Made by a program: the position numbers and the translations under genes. The notes beneath the pieces are model-generated. The model saw nothing but the letters and a program-made list of their open reading frames with translations, was not told the DNA's origin and did no database searches. From Advenella sp. S44 (GTDB lineage Bacteria; Pseudomonadota; Gammaproteobacteria; Burkholderiales; Burkholderiaceae_B): a DNA stretch of 64,000 nt. The stretch covers positions 992,001-1,056,000 of the forward strand of contig NZ_NEXS01000003.1 of the NCBI RefSeq assembly GCF_002810445.1. Direction: 5' to 3'. Positions 42,325-50,958 of this stretch are shown piece after piece (the first letter of the stretch is position 1; the number at the start of each line of letters is the position of its first letter).

Positions 42325-42957
42325 ATGAAAAAATTACATTACGCAACGATGATTGCATGCATGGCTTTGACTGGCGCCCATTCATTTGCGCAGCCTGTGA
42401 CCGGCACGAGAGATCAGGACGTCATGGCGGTATTGAAAGACTCCTTTGCGCCCGTGGGCGATGTCACGCTTGAGCGACTGGAGCAGTCGCCAGAACAAAA
42501 AGCCTGTTCGGATATGGCGGCAACCGGACAGTCCATTCCTAAAGAAGTCATGGAAAAGTTGTTGAAGCAGGCCATGGCATCGATCAAACCTCCTGCCGAT
42601 AAGCAGTTCCTTGGCGACTGGAAGGTGGGCGAAAAAATTGCGCAATCTGGTGTCGGACTGCAATTTAGCGATAAGCCAGGGGTGGCTTCCGGTGGTAACT
42701 GTTACGCCTGCCATCAGATGACCAAATCGGAAATCGCTTTCGGCAATATCGGACCATCGTTGCTCCATTATGGCAAGAACCGGGGTAACTCGGCGCAGAT
42801 GCTTGAATACACCTGGAACAAAATCTATAACTCGCACGCCTACACGGCCTGCTCCAATATGCCGCGTTTTGGTTCGGCAGGGATTCTGACAGAGCAGCAA
42901 ATCAAAGACGTCATGGCATTGCTCTTTGACTCGGCTTCACCGGTGAACAAAGAATAA
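42325..42957 (+). CDS. soxX: SoxX, monohaem cytochrome subunit
   Basis: A 210-residue monohaem cytochrome c partner of SoxA. Signal peptide residues 1-22, then an N-terminal extension to about residue 95, then the haem motif Cys126-x-x-Cys-His130 (NCYACHQM). The methionine ligand is in SNMPRFGSAGIL. The length places it among the longer SoxX proteins. Eight bases separate it from soxA. Confidence 0.93.
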   Translation: MKKLHYATMIACMALTGAHSFAQPVTGTRDQDVMAVLKDSFAPVGDVTLERLEQSPEQKACSDMAATGQSIPKEVMEKLLKQAMASIKPPADKQFLGDWKVGEKIAQSGVGLQFSDKPGVASGGNCYACHQMTKSEIAFGNIGPSLLHYGKNRGNSAQMLEYTWNKIYNSHAYTACSNMPRFGSAGILTEQQIKDVMALLFDSASPVNKE

Positions 42958-43005
42958 GCATGTCGCCATGAAACGGCGGTGCGCTCAACGACAGGAAGCA
43001 TATCC

Positions 43006-43515
43006 ATGATCAATCTCCAAGCGCCTTTGACAAAGCTTTTCTTTGTGCTTGCGATATGCCTGGGCGTGTCAGTCCACGCCCAGGCCGGTGTTACGTCACT
43101 AAAAAAAGGCGACGCCATTGCTCTGCCAGAATTCACGCTGCTCGATGGCACGGTGATTGCCAGTGAATCATTGAAGAACAAGCCTGTATTGCTCTCGTTC
43201 TGGGCATCCTGGTGCCCATACTGCGCCAGACAGAATCCGTATATCCAAAAATTGCATGAGCAGGTGAAGGATTCGGACATGCAGGTAGTTACGGTGTCAA
43301 TCGACAAAGACCTCAAAGCGGCGTCAGATTATATGGCAAAGCATAACTACACATTCACGGCCGCGAAATTTACCCCGGCGCTCAAAGCGGTTTTTGGCGA
43401 AATAAAAGTTATTCCTTTGGTATATGTCATTGATAAAAACAGCATGATCCAGGAGATTATTCCAGGGGAAATGTTTGAAGAAGATGTCCTGGATATGCGT
43501 AAGTACGCTAAATGA
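43006..43515 (+). CDS. soxW: SoxW-type periplasmic thioredoxin
   Basis: A 169-residue TlpA/ResA-like thioredoxin with signal peptide (residues 1-27) and the redox motif Trp-Cys70-Pro-Tyr-Cys73 (SFWASWCPYCARQNPYI). A cis-proline is at IKVIPLVYVID. It probably keeps the SoxY cysteine reduced. ATG 43006 follows ACAGGAAG. The usual electron source SoxV, a CcdA-like membrane protein, is not in this window; the reductant must come from elsewhere. Confidence 0.85.
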   Translation: MINLQAPLTKLFFVLAICLGVSVHAQAGVTSLKKGDAIALPEFTLLDGTVIASESLKNKPVLLSFWASWCPYCARQNPYIQKLHEQVKDSDMQVVTVSIDKDLKAASDYMAKHNYTFTAAKFTPALKAVFGEIKVIPLVYVIDKNSMIQEIIPGEMFEEDVLDMRKYAK

Positions 43516-43537
43516 ACACTTAGAAAAGGAGATAAAT

Positions 43538-45250
43538 ATGGTGAACCGAAGAGAATTTCTCCAGATTCTGGCAATCGCTTCTGCGGGAGGCTATGCCTTT
43601 CCAAAAGACGTGCTGGCAGCTGGAAATGACATGCAGACATTTTATGATGTGCCGGCATTTGGCAACGTCAGCTTTTTGCATTTCACCGACTCTCACGCAC
43701 AGCTTCTGCCGATCTACTACCGGGAACCGTCGGTCAATATTGGCCTGGGGGCTTCATTGAATAAAGCGCCACATCTGGTCGGAGACGCATTCCTGAAAGA
43801 ATATGGCATGAAGGCGAACTCCATGCAGGCTTACGCATTTACCGCCCTCGATTATGCAGAAAGTGCAAGCCGATTCGGCAAGGTGGGCGGGTTTTCTCAT
43901 CTGGCGACCTTGATCAAGCGACTGAAGGCGGATCGTCCACATGCATTGGTTCTGGACGGCGGCGATACCTGGCAGGGCTCTGCGACCTCGCTTTGGACCA
44001 AGGGTCAGGATATGATCGATGCCTCGTTGTTGCTGGGCGTGGACATGATGACGGCGCATTGGGAATTTACTTATGGCATGGATCGTGTGCAGGAAGCGGT
44101 AGAGGGCCTGAAGGGCAAGATCAATTTTCTGGCACAGAATGTAGAAACCTCGGACTTTGGCGATCCGGTCTTTGAACCTTATTCCATCCGTGAAATAAAT
44201 GGCGTACCGGTTGCAGTTATCGGTCAGGCTTTTCCATATACCCCTATTGCCAACCCGCGCTATATGGTCAGCGACTGGACATTCGGTATTCAGGACCAGA
44301 AATTACAGGAAACCGTTGACGAGGTCCGAGGCAAAGGCGTGGCTGCGGTTATTGTCCTGTCTCATAATGGGATGGACGTTGACCTGAAGCTTGCAAGCAG
44401 GGTCACTGGGATCGACGCCATATTAGGAGGGCACACGCACGATGGTGTACCGGATCCTGTGATCGTGTCCAATGGAAAAGGCAAAACTCTGGTGACCAAT
44501 GCCGGCAGTAATGGTAAGTATCTGGGTGTACTGGATTTGAACGTGGATAAGGGTGGCGTTAAGGACTTTCAGTATAAATTGCTGCCGGTATTTTCCAACT
44601 TCCTGGATCCGGACCCGCAGATGGAAAAGATGATCCAGTCCGTGCGGGCACCATATCTGGATAAGTTGAACCAAAAACTCGCGGTCACAAACGAGTTGCT
44701 TTATCGCAGAGGCAATTTCAACGGATCTTTTGATCAGCTCATTGTTGATGCATTGCTGCAGGAAAAAGGCGCACAGATTGCTTTTTCACCCGGATTTCGC
44801 TGGGGGACCACCTTGTTGCCAGGGCAGACAATCACGATGGAAGATGTGATGAATCAAACTGCGATTACGTATCCGGGTACGACGCTCAATGAGATGAGCG
44901 GTGATACGATAAAAACCGTGCTGGAAGATGTCGCTGACAACCTGTTCAATACCGATCCTTACTATCAGCAAGGCGGCGATATGGTTCGTGTCGGTGGCTT
45001 GAACTATACCATTGATCCGAATCAGTCCATGGGCAATCGCATCAGCAATATGACACTAAACGATAAGCCGCTGGAATCGGGCAAAGTGTATAAGGTTGCG
45101 GGCTGGGCTTCCGTGCAGGAGTCGAGTGAGCAGGGCGAGCCCATCTGGGAGCTGGTCAGTCGCTATCTGACAGACAAAAAAGTGGTCGGAGATATTCAAC
45201 TGAACACTCCGAAAATTAAAGGCATTGAAAACAATCAGGGCTTGATGTAA
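43538..45250 (+). CDS. soxB: SoxB, sulfate thiol esterase
   Basis: A 570-residue periplasmic dimanganese hydrolase of the 5'-nucleotidase fold that releases sulfate from SoxY-cysteine S-sulfonate. It has a twin-arginine-like leader (MVNRREFLQILAIASAGG). Metal motifs are FTDSHAQL, GGDTWQGS, the family HWEFTYG, VLSHNGMD and GGHTHDGVP. ATG 43538 follows AAAAGGAG. Its last 16 bases overlap the 3' end of a convergent DsrE-like gene. It ends the sox operon. Confidence 0.95.
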   Translation: MVNRREFLQILAIASAGGYAFPKDVLAAGNDMQTFYDVPAFGNVSFLHFTDSHAQLLPIYYREPSVNIGLGASLNKAPHLVGDAFLKEYGMKANSMQAYAFTALDYAESASRFGKVGGFSHLATLIKRLKADRPHALVLDGGDTWQGSATSLWTKGQDMIDASLLLGVDMMTAHWEFTYGMDRVQEAVEGLKGKINFLAQNVETSDFGDPVFEPYSIREINGVPVAVIGQAFPYTPIANPRYMVSDWTFGIQDQKLQETVDEVRGKGVAAVIVLSHNGMDVDLKLASRVTGIDAILGGHTHDGVPDPVIVSNGKGKTLVTNAGSNGKYLGVLDLNVDKGGVKDFQYKLLPVFSNFLDPDPQMEKMIQSVRAPYLDKLNQKLAVTNELLYRRGNFNGSFDQLIVDALLQEKGAQIAFSPGFRWGTTLLPGQTITMEDVMNQTAITYPGTTLNEMSGDTIKTVLEDVADNLFNTDPYYQQGGDMVRVGGLNYTIDPNQSMGNRISNMTLNDKPLESGKVYKVAGWASVQESSEQGEPIWELVSRYLTDKKVVGDIQLNTPKIKGIENNQGLM

Positions 45251-45657
45251 GCATAGCCCTGATTTTGCAATTGCGTGAGACGTACAACACCGGACGGGGT
45301 AAAGTCAGCTTCCAGCATGAATTTATCCTTGTCCAGCTTTCTGCGCTTTATTGTAATTTCACATACTTCAAACGTGACGTTTCTCGCCGCCAGTGCAGCA
45401 ATGAGCGGGGCCGTGGAGGCAGCATCTTTATAGTCAGTCATCATCATGTCTACGCCTTCCGAGTGCATGACAACTTTCATATCTGTCTCGGGATTGTAGT
45501 CCATTTGATTGCGAATATTGCGCAAGGCCTTGAGCGCTTGATGCTCGGAATCATCTATGTGGTAAACGACCTTGTCCTTGGCAAGCGCTACGCCGGAAGC
45601 TAAAACACAAGAAACACCAATTATTAAAAGTGAAATTTTTCTGAGCATATTCATCAT
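45235..45657 (-). CDS. DsrE-like small periplasmic protein
   Basis: A 140-residue protein with signal peptide (residues 1-26, ending ALA) and a DsrE/F-like domain (VVYHIDDSEHQALKALRNIR, KVVMHSEGVDMMMTDY, VTFEVCEITIKRRKLD). The single mature cysteine, in FEVCEITI, sits where DsrE proteins hold the sulfur-carrying residue. Cytoplasmic DsrE proteins carry sulfur; periplasmic ones near sox genes are less known. The gene is convergent with soxB, overlapping it by 16 bases. Several methionines offer starts at 45657 to 45648. Confidence 0.85.
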   Translation of the reverse strand: MMNMLRKISLLIIGVSCVLASGVALAKDKVVYHIDDSEHQALKALRNIRNQMDYNPETDMKVVMHSEGVDMMMTDYKDAASTAPLIAALAARNVTFEVCEITIKRRKLDKDKFMLEADFTPSGVVRLTQLQNQGYAYIKP

Positions 45658-46032
45658 CCAATTTAAAAAAATCTGTAATTAATTTAGTCGCTGCAATATT
45701 AGAATGCGAGTTTTCCAACGGCAGCGAAATGGGGAAAACCCCTAGGACATGATCATTGCTCTTATATTTATTTCATTTGAAATAATTTAATTAAATGCAC
45801 TTGACCTGGGCTGAATGAAAACAAGCATTTAGCCTGGATACCTGCGTTCAGATAACCGTACATTGACTTTGTTTAGATTGTTGTTGCTGATGTTTATATA
45901 CGTCAGCTTAATATTCCATTAATCTTCGGAGTGCATAATTGGCCCGCATTTGCGTCAGCATGAAAAGTGCGTTGCAAGAACACTTAATCGTCGCAGTGCG
46001 CGGCACCTGATCAGACACTGCGGATCTATAAA
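45658..46032. other. Intergenic region, AT-rich
   Basis: About 375 bases between the starts/ends of two minus-strand genes. It is AT-rich (CATTTGAAATAATTTAATTA near 45779) and has a small hairpin with arms GTTTTCC and GGAAAAC near 45711-45740. I see no ORF and no recognisable RNA. Confidence 0.4.
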
Positions 46033-46545
46033 CTAATGCATCTGTGAAGCGTCATGTCGCGACAGCGTATTTAGCGCGTCATCGCTGCTCATTCCCTGCT
46101 CGCGCAGTGTTGAGTAATACTGACACAGTGCTCCGAAACGGGCGCTTTGGATCGACGGGTTTTTAATGGAATTGAGTTTGACGATAATATCTCTGGCACG
46201 CTCGTTGATCCCCTTACTTGCTAGCGTATTTTGCAGTTGAACTGCCCGGTTCGCGATCATCCGGGCTGACTCGACAAAGTTCTCGTTAGCGCGATCGAGC
46301 AGTTCCCGGATCTCGGCCGTCGCCGCCTCTTTGTCATAAGCCGGATCGTTCGCGGCTTCTTTTTCTGCCATCCACTGGGCCGGATCAACGTTATCTTCAC
46401 GCTTTAACCAATCTTTCGTGAGTTCGTCATCCTGGGTGACAATCGTGGGGGCCGTTAGAACCGGATCCTCCTGCGGCTCTTCGCCGCATCCTGAAAGAAT
46501 AGCGGCAAGCAGAACCATGCCGCCGCAAGCTGTCCTGGTAGACAT
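46033..46545 (-). CDS. Predicted lipoprotein of unknown function
   Basis: A 170-residue lipoprotein. The lipobox LSGC at residues 18-21 (ILSGCGEEP) directs acylation. The rest is mostly helical and charged: KDWLKREDNVDPAQWMAEKE, LLDRANENFVESARMIANRA and LREQGMSSDDALNTLSRHDA. I do not recognise the family; a coiled-coil-like form is plausible. It stands alone downstream of the sox cluster. Confidence 0.75.
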   Translation of the reverse strand: MSTRTACGGMVLLAAILSGCGEEPQEDPVLTAPTIVTQDDELTKDWLKREDNVDPAQWMAEKEAANDPAYDKEAATAEIRELLDRANENFVESARMIANRAVQLQNTLASKGINERARDIIVKLNSIKNPSIQSARFGALCQYYSTLREQGMSSDDALNTLSRHDASQMH

Positions 46546-46868
46546 TGTTTACGCCCTTTGCTTATGCTCAAGAGTACGACAAACGGGATATATTGTGTCT
46601 TGATAGTATCGGTTTGCAGTCATTACCTATGCTGCGAATATACTACATTATCGTCATTGGATGACCGGGTCTTGATCAGGGATCTGCTGAATTACCCCAT
46701 TGAATTATCACTTACGCATTTGGCATCTTCGCTTGCGGCCAGGGTCGATCAGTTCTGGTCCAAAGCGTCGTTGACGCGGGCGGCACCGGTATGCGGCTCT
46801 AGCAGCAGACCCGCTTTCCTCAATCTGATAAGGCTATGCCAGTTGGCATGGGCGATCCGAACAATTAG
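46546..46868. other. Intergenic region, no gene
   Basis: About 320 bases between the lipoprotein start and the GMC oxidoreductase 3' end. It includes a short perfect dyad, ATGCCA-GT-TGGCAT at 46836-46849, 20 bases past the oxidoreductase stop (minus strand). The plus-strand open frame here has no family features and no ribosome-binding site. Confidence 0.4.
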
Positions 46869-48533
46869 TTAGTCGTTATCCATGATCCAGCGCGAGGCTT
46901 TCTCTGCAATCATCAGCGTCGGGCTATTGGTATTGCCGCTGGTGATAGTGGGCATGATACTGGCGTCAACCACTCTCAATCCTGAGACGCCGTGAACCCT
47001 GAGGCGGGAGTCCACCACTGCCATGAGATCATCGGCATTCCCCATTTTGGCAGTGCCGACAGGATGAAAGATCGTGGTGGCGATGTCGCCGGCCAGCCGG
47101 GCAAGTGCCTCTTCAGTTTGAAACTGAATGCCTGGCTTGTATTCTACGGGCTTATATTTGGCCAGAGCAGGTTGGTCCACAATGCTGCGGGTCAGCCGCA
47201 GCGAGTCGACGGCAACTTTGCGGTCTTCGACGGTGCTCAGATAATTGGGGCGGATTGCAGGTGCCTGGGCCGGATCAGGCCCCTGCAACTGTACCGTGCC
47301 TCGACTCGTTGGGTTCAGATTGCAAACGCTTGCGGTAAAGGCATTGAAGCTATGTAGGGACTGGCCAAACGCATCCAGGCTCAAGGGCTGCACGTGGTAC
47401 TGTATATTGGGGTGTGGGCGCGACGGGTCGCTGCGCGTAAAGGCGCCAAGCTGCGAGGGCGCCATGCTCATGGGGCCGGTGCGGCGCAAGGCATACTCCA
47501 GACCGATCCTGGCTTTGCCCCATCGAGTGCCTGTGATCTGGTTCAAAGTACGGGTTCCTTCCACTTTATAGATTGTCCGTATTTGCAAATGGTCCTGCAA
47601 ATTGGCACCGACCCCTGGTTTGTCCAGGAGCACATCAATTCCATGTTGCTGAAGCAGGGCGCCAGGGCCGATTCCGGAGAGCTGGAGCAAATGCGGTGTG
47701 CCGATGCTGCCCGTGGCGAGAATGACCTCGCGTCTGGCTCGAATATGATGGCGAGCCCCGTTACGAATAAGCTCGACTCCCATGCAGGTTAAACCGAGCG
47801 TGCTGTCACGCGAGATGTCCAGGCGTGTGACCTGCGTGTGTGTCCAGAGCGAAAAATTGGCGCGTTGCATGCAGATCGGCCGCAGAAACGCCTTGGCCGT
47901 ATTCCAGCGCCAGCCGGCTTTCTGATTGACTTCGAAATAACCCACCCCTTCATTATCGCCCTGATTGAAGTCTTCTGTGGCGGGAATACCGCTCTGTCGG
48001 GCTGCATCCATAAACGCGTCAAGAATGTCCCAGCGCAGTCGTTGTTTCTCTATTCGCCACTCGCCGCCATGGCCATGGAAGTGGGAAAAGGCCTCATCCG
48101 GCTTACTTTGACTGCTGGCGGCATCAAGGCGATAGTGATTTTCATGGCGTTTGAAATCGGCCAGGCAGTTTTCCCAAGCCCAACTGTTGTCGCCCGTAGC
48201 TGTGGCCCATTCATTGTAATCGCGGGCCTGGCCACGCATGTATATCATGCCGTTTATGCTGGAGCAGCCGCCCAGCGTCTTGCCGCGCGGATAGGACAGA
48301 GATCGGCCATTCAGGCCGACTTCAGGCTCGGTTCGGTAGAGCCAGTCGGTGCGGGCGTTGCCGATGCAGTAAAGATAGCCAACCGGAACGTGAATCCAGT
48401 GGTAATTGTCTTTGCCACCGGCTTCGATCAGCAGCACCTTGTTCTCTGTCTGCGCGCTCAGGCGATTTGCCAGCAGGCATCCCGCCGTACCTGCACCGAT
48501 GATGATATAGTCAAATTCCTCGTTAGCGCTCAT
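46869..48533 (-). CDS. GMC-family FAD oxidoreductase, choline-dehydrogenase-like
   Basis: A 554-residue flavoprotein. The N-terminal FAD fold is DYIIIGAGTAGCLLANRLSA, with the GMC signatures YPRGKTLGGCSSINGMIYMRG and ILATGSIGTPHLLQLSGIGP, and the active-site histidine region in IFHPVGTAKMG. It oxidises an alcohol using FAD. ATG 48533 is chosen because the fold begins right after it; the frame is open to 48650. Distance to the nitroreductase gene is 182 bases, so co-transcription is not certain. Substrate is unknown. Confidence 0.9.
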   Translation of the reverse strand: MSANEEFDYIIIGAGTAGCLLANRLSAQTENKVLLIEAGGKDNYHWIHVPVGYLYCIGNARTDWLYRTEPEVGLNGRSLSYPRGKTLGGCSSINGMIYMRGQARDYNEWATATGDNSWAWENCLADFKRHENHYRLDAASSQSKPDEAFSHFHGHGGEWRIEKQRLRWDILDAFMDAARQSGIPATEDFNQGDNEGVGYFEVNQKAGWRWNTAKAFLRPICMQRANFSLWTHTQVTRLDISRDSTLGLTCMGVELIRNGARHHIRARREVILATGSIGTPHLLQLSGIGPGALLQQHGIDVLLDKPGVGANLQDHLQIRTIYKVEGTRTLNQITGTRWGKARIGLEYALRRTGPMSMAPSQLGAFTRSDPSRPHPNIQYHVQPLSLDAFGQSLHSFNAFTASVCNLNPTSRGTVQLQGPDPAQAPAIRPNYLSTVEDRKVAVDSLRLTRSIVDQPALAKYKPVEYKPGIQFQTEEALARLAGDIATTIFHPVGTAKMGNADDLMAVVDSRLRVHGVSGLRVVDASIMPTITSGNTNSPTLMIAEKASRWIMDND

Positions 48534-48715
48534 GCTTTGTTCTTTTGTCGGAAACTTGGGGACCAAGCGATCAAGTTTCGAAAGGTTCGTATATACACAG
48601 CATTTGATCCTTATATAAGTGAGCAGTTTGCAAAAAAACTCTATGATCACGGCTACACTGGAGGCGCTCAGCGTGTGGGATCTTAGTTGCAGCCTTCCTG
48701 GCGAAGAGGGTAAAG

Positions 48716-49567
48716 CTAACGTAGCTCGAACCCCAGATTATTAAGGGCCTCAACCAGACGGTGTCGTCCTGCCATCGCGTCCGGGCCGCGAACACGATTC
48801 AGGGAGTGCAAATCCCAAGGGCCACTGTTTTTCATCCCCTGCGTCGCGTAAAACTCCGTCATGGTTGCGTTATAGCTTTGTGTGGCGGCATCAAGGGTCG
48901 ATCCGTCATACTTCTCCATATGAAGGACCGCCTCCTGAGGAAGGCGTGGCTTGATCGACGCGGGCCGGGCGGCGTCCGGATGGCCAATACACATGCCAAA
49001 GGTTGCGAATGTCAAATCAGGTAAACCAAGCTCCTTGGCGACTTCCTCGGGGTGGTTTCGCATCCCGCCGATATAAACCACTCCAAGACCCATTGATTCG
49101 GCCGCGAGTGCGGCATTCTGTGCGGCCAGTGCCGAATCGATGGTTGCCACCAGGAATGTCTCTAAATGATCAAGACTGCCATGACGCACGTCGAGCTTCA
49201 GGCCAAGCGTTTTCAAACGTGATAAATCGGCCAACCAGACAAGAAACAGTGGGCAGCGTCGAATGTGTTCCTGGTTTCCTGCCAATCGAGCTAACCGATC
49301 CTTGCTTGCAGGGTCCTGTACAGCCACTACGCTCCAGGTCTGTAAATTGGATGATGACGACGCCGATTGCGCAGCAGCAATCAGTGTCTCCAGCGTATTG
49401 GGCTTGAGCGCTTCGTCGGTATACGCACGGACCGAACGGTGATTGAGTATGGTTTCTATCGTCGCATTCAGTTTGTCTGCAATGAAGGGTGCTTGCCGAT
49501 AGCGTGCCTGGATAAGGTCTTGCGGGACACTGGAGGTCGTGGCAGGGTGCATGGTTTCTTTACTCAT
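48716..49567 (-). CDS. Nitroreductase-family flavin reductase, NfsA-like
   Basis: A 283-residue FMN enzyme. FMN contacts of the family are seen in ILNHRSVRAYTDEAL, AAQSASSSSNLQTWSVVAV and MGLGVVYIGGMRNHPEEVA. The size and the last motif are typical of the NfsA/FRP NADPH-dependent branch, which reduces nitroaromatics, quinones or free flavin. Its gene starts 33 bases past the Bug gene stop, probably one operon. ATG 49552 is a possible alternative start. Confidence 0.88.
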   Translation of the reverse strand: MSKETMHPATTSSVPQDLIQARYRQAPFIADKLNATIETILNHRSVRAYTDEALKPNTLETLIAAAQSASSSSNLQTWSVVAVQDPASKDRLARLAGNQEHIRRCPLFLVWLADLSRLKTLGLKLDVRHGSLDHLETFLVATIDSALAAQNAALAAESMGLGVVYIGGMRNHPEEVAKELGLPDLTFATFGMCIGHPDAARPASIKPRLPQEAVLHMEKYDGSTLDAATQSYNATMTEFYATQGMKNSGPWDLHSLNRVRGPDAMAGRHRLVEALNNLGFELR

Positions 49568-49600
49568 AGATTAACGTAATTGCTTGTTTCGTTGCAGTGA

Positions 49601-50593
49601 CTAATCGACTTTGATCCCGAGCTGACGGATCAACGGCGCCCACCGATCCATTTCGCTTCGTATGAACACGTCCAGCTCCTCAGGCGTGGAGCTGACCAGT
49701 TCCATGGCTGAAAGACGATCCCCCAAACCGGGAAGCCCTACAATGCGTCGGATTTCCGTGTTGAGCTTCTCAACGATGTCGGGCGGTGTGCCAGCGGGCG
49801 CAAGCAGGCCAAGCCATTCTGTCGTAACCACATCTATCCCTTGTTCCTTAAAGGTAGGAATATCGGGCATGGACGGATAACGTTTCTCAGATGAAATACC
49901 TAAAGGTTTGACTTTCCTGTTTTTATATTGCTCCCACGCCTGGCCTACGGTCGCGAACGTCATGGGTATATGGCCCGCCATTGTGTCCAAGAGGGCCGGC
50001 GTCCCGCCTTTGTATACGACATGCTGGATGTCTATTCCTGTCTTCTGTTTCATCAGTTCAGCCGTCAGATGCGTCATGGACCCCGTGCCGGCGGATCCGA
50101 AGCTGATGACATTCGGTTTGCGTTTGGCCAACGCAACCAGTTCGGTCAGATTATTCGCTTCAAAGCCGGGATTGGCATAGGCCACAATAGGCGTACGAGC
50201 CATCAGGCTGATGGGTTGAAAATCCTTGAGCGTGTCATAGGGCATCGTCGAGCGCATAGCCGGATTGGTCGTGTGATTGCTGACGGAAATAATGAGCGTA
50301 TAACCGTCCGCCGGCGATCGAGCCAGTGCGGTCGTTCCGATCAGCGTGGATGCTCCGGGTCGCAATTCAACCAGGACTGGCTGCCCCCAATGCTCCTGCA
50401 TTTTCTGGCTGATCACGCGTGCAAACGTGTCTACCGGCCCGCCCGCCGCAAAGGGCACGATAATCCTGATCGGCTTTTCCGGGTACTTGTCAGCTGCTGA
50501 CTGTGCGAATGGGGCGCTTGTCATACACAGGCCGATTGTCGTGGCGACTGACACCACGAGTGTTCGACGTTTGATATTTGTCGTCATCTCCAT
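49601..50593 (-). CDS. Bug/TctC-family solute-binding protein
   Basis: A 330-residue periplasmic binding protein with signal peptide (to about residue 30, ending FAQ). It shows the YPEKPIRIIVPFAAGGPVDTFAR and VYKGGTPALLDTMAGHIPM stretches of the family. Starts at 50593 or 50587 are both possible; AAAGGAC precedes the former. It heads an operon with the nitroreductase, perhaps for uptake and reduction of a nitro or quinone-type acid, which is speculative. Confidence 0.92.
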   Translation of the reverse strand: MEMTTNIKRRTLVVSVATTIGLCMTSAPFAQSAADKYPEKPIRIIVPFAAGGPVDTFARVISQKMQEHWGQPVLVELRPGASTLIGTTALARSPADGYTLIISVSNHTTNPAMRSTMPYDTLKDFQPISLMARTPIVAYANPGFEANNLTELVALAKRKPNVISFGSAGTGSMTHLTAELMKQKTGIDIQHVVYKGGTPALLDTMAGHIPMTFATVGQAWEQYKNRKVKPLGISSEKRYPSMPDIPTFKEQGIDVVTTEWLGLLAPAGTPPDIVEKLNTEIRRIVGLPGLGDRLSAMELVSSTPEELDVFIRSEMDRWAPLIRQLGIKVD

Positions 50594-50677
50594 GTCCTTT
50601 GGAAGGTTGTTGTGTTTTGTGCCGCAAAAGCCATTGCATCGGCCGATTTTATTGAGCGTATTATATCGGCGTATTTT

Positions 50678-50714
50678 TCGAAATATGATGCTTCAGTATT
50701 TCGATATTCGAAAC
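50678..50714. promoter_or_regulatory. Inverted repeat upstream of the Bug-nitroreductase operon
   Basis: TCGAAATA at 50678-50685 and TATTTCGA at 50697-50704 form a perfect inverted repeat with an 11-base spacer, followed by TATTCGAAAC at 50705-50714. It is 85 bases before the Bug gene start and looks like an operator with repeated half-sites. The regulator is not in the neighbourhood. Confidence 0.5.
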
Positions 50715-50879
50715 ACTATTTTTCCTTTATGGCCGGAGGCAATAGGTGTATTACGCTGTTTGAAGAACACCCGGCGAAGCCGTAGTAAGGCTGTAAATAT
50801 AGCCCTTGCTATCGTGGTCGTCCCTTTCTTTAGTCGTTCACGCCAAGACAATAACGCAAATCATTCTGGTATTTTTAAC

Positions 50880-50894
50880 TGTTATGTTATAACA
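50880..50894. promoter_or_regulatory. Zur box
   Basis: TGTTATGTTATAACA matches the zinc-uptake regulator core TGTTATAATATAACA at 14 of 15 positions if either A or T is allowed at position 8. It lies 65 bases before the receptor start at 50959, the right place to repress the operon when zinc is plentiful. Confidence 0.78.
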
Positions 50895-50958
50895 TTGCAA
50901 TTTTTGCCGCTTGAACATCAGCATTGACCTGATGCGATGGCGTCGAGTCGATAGCGCG

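Noticed and set aside
46558-46872. A 104-codon plus-strand frame after the lipoprotein gene
   Set aside because: No ribosome-binding site, no family features, and it reads into the 3' end of the GMC oxidoreductase on the other strand.
50594-50958. Cobalamin riboswitch before the TonB receptor and CobN-like gene
   Set aside because: The conserved riboswitch core was not seen; a near-perfect Zur box is present instead, so zinc is the better guess.
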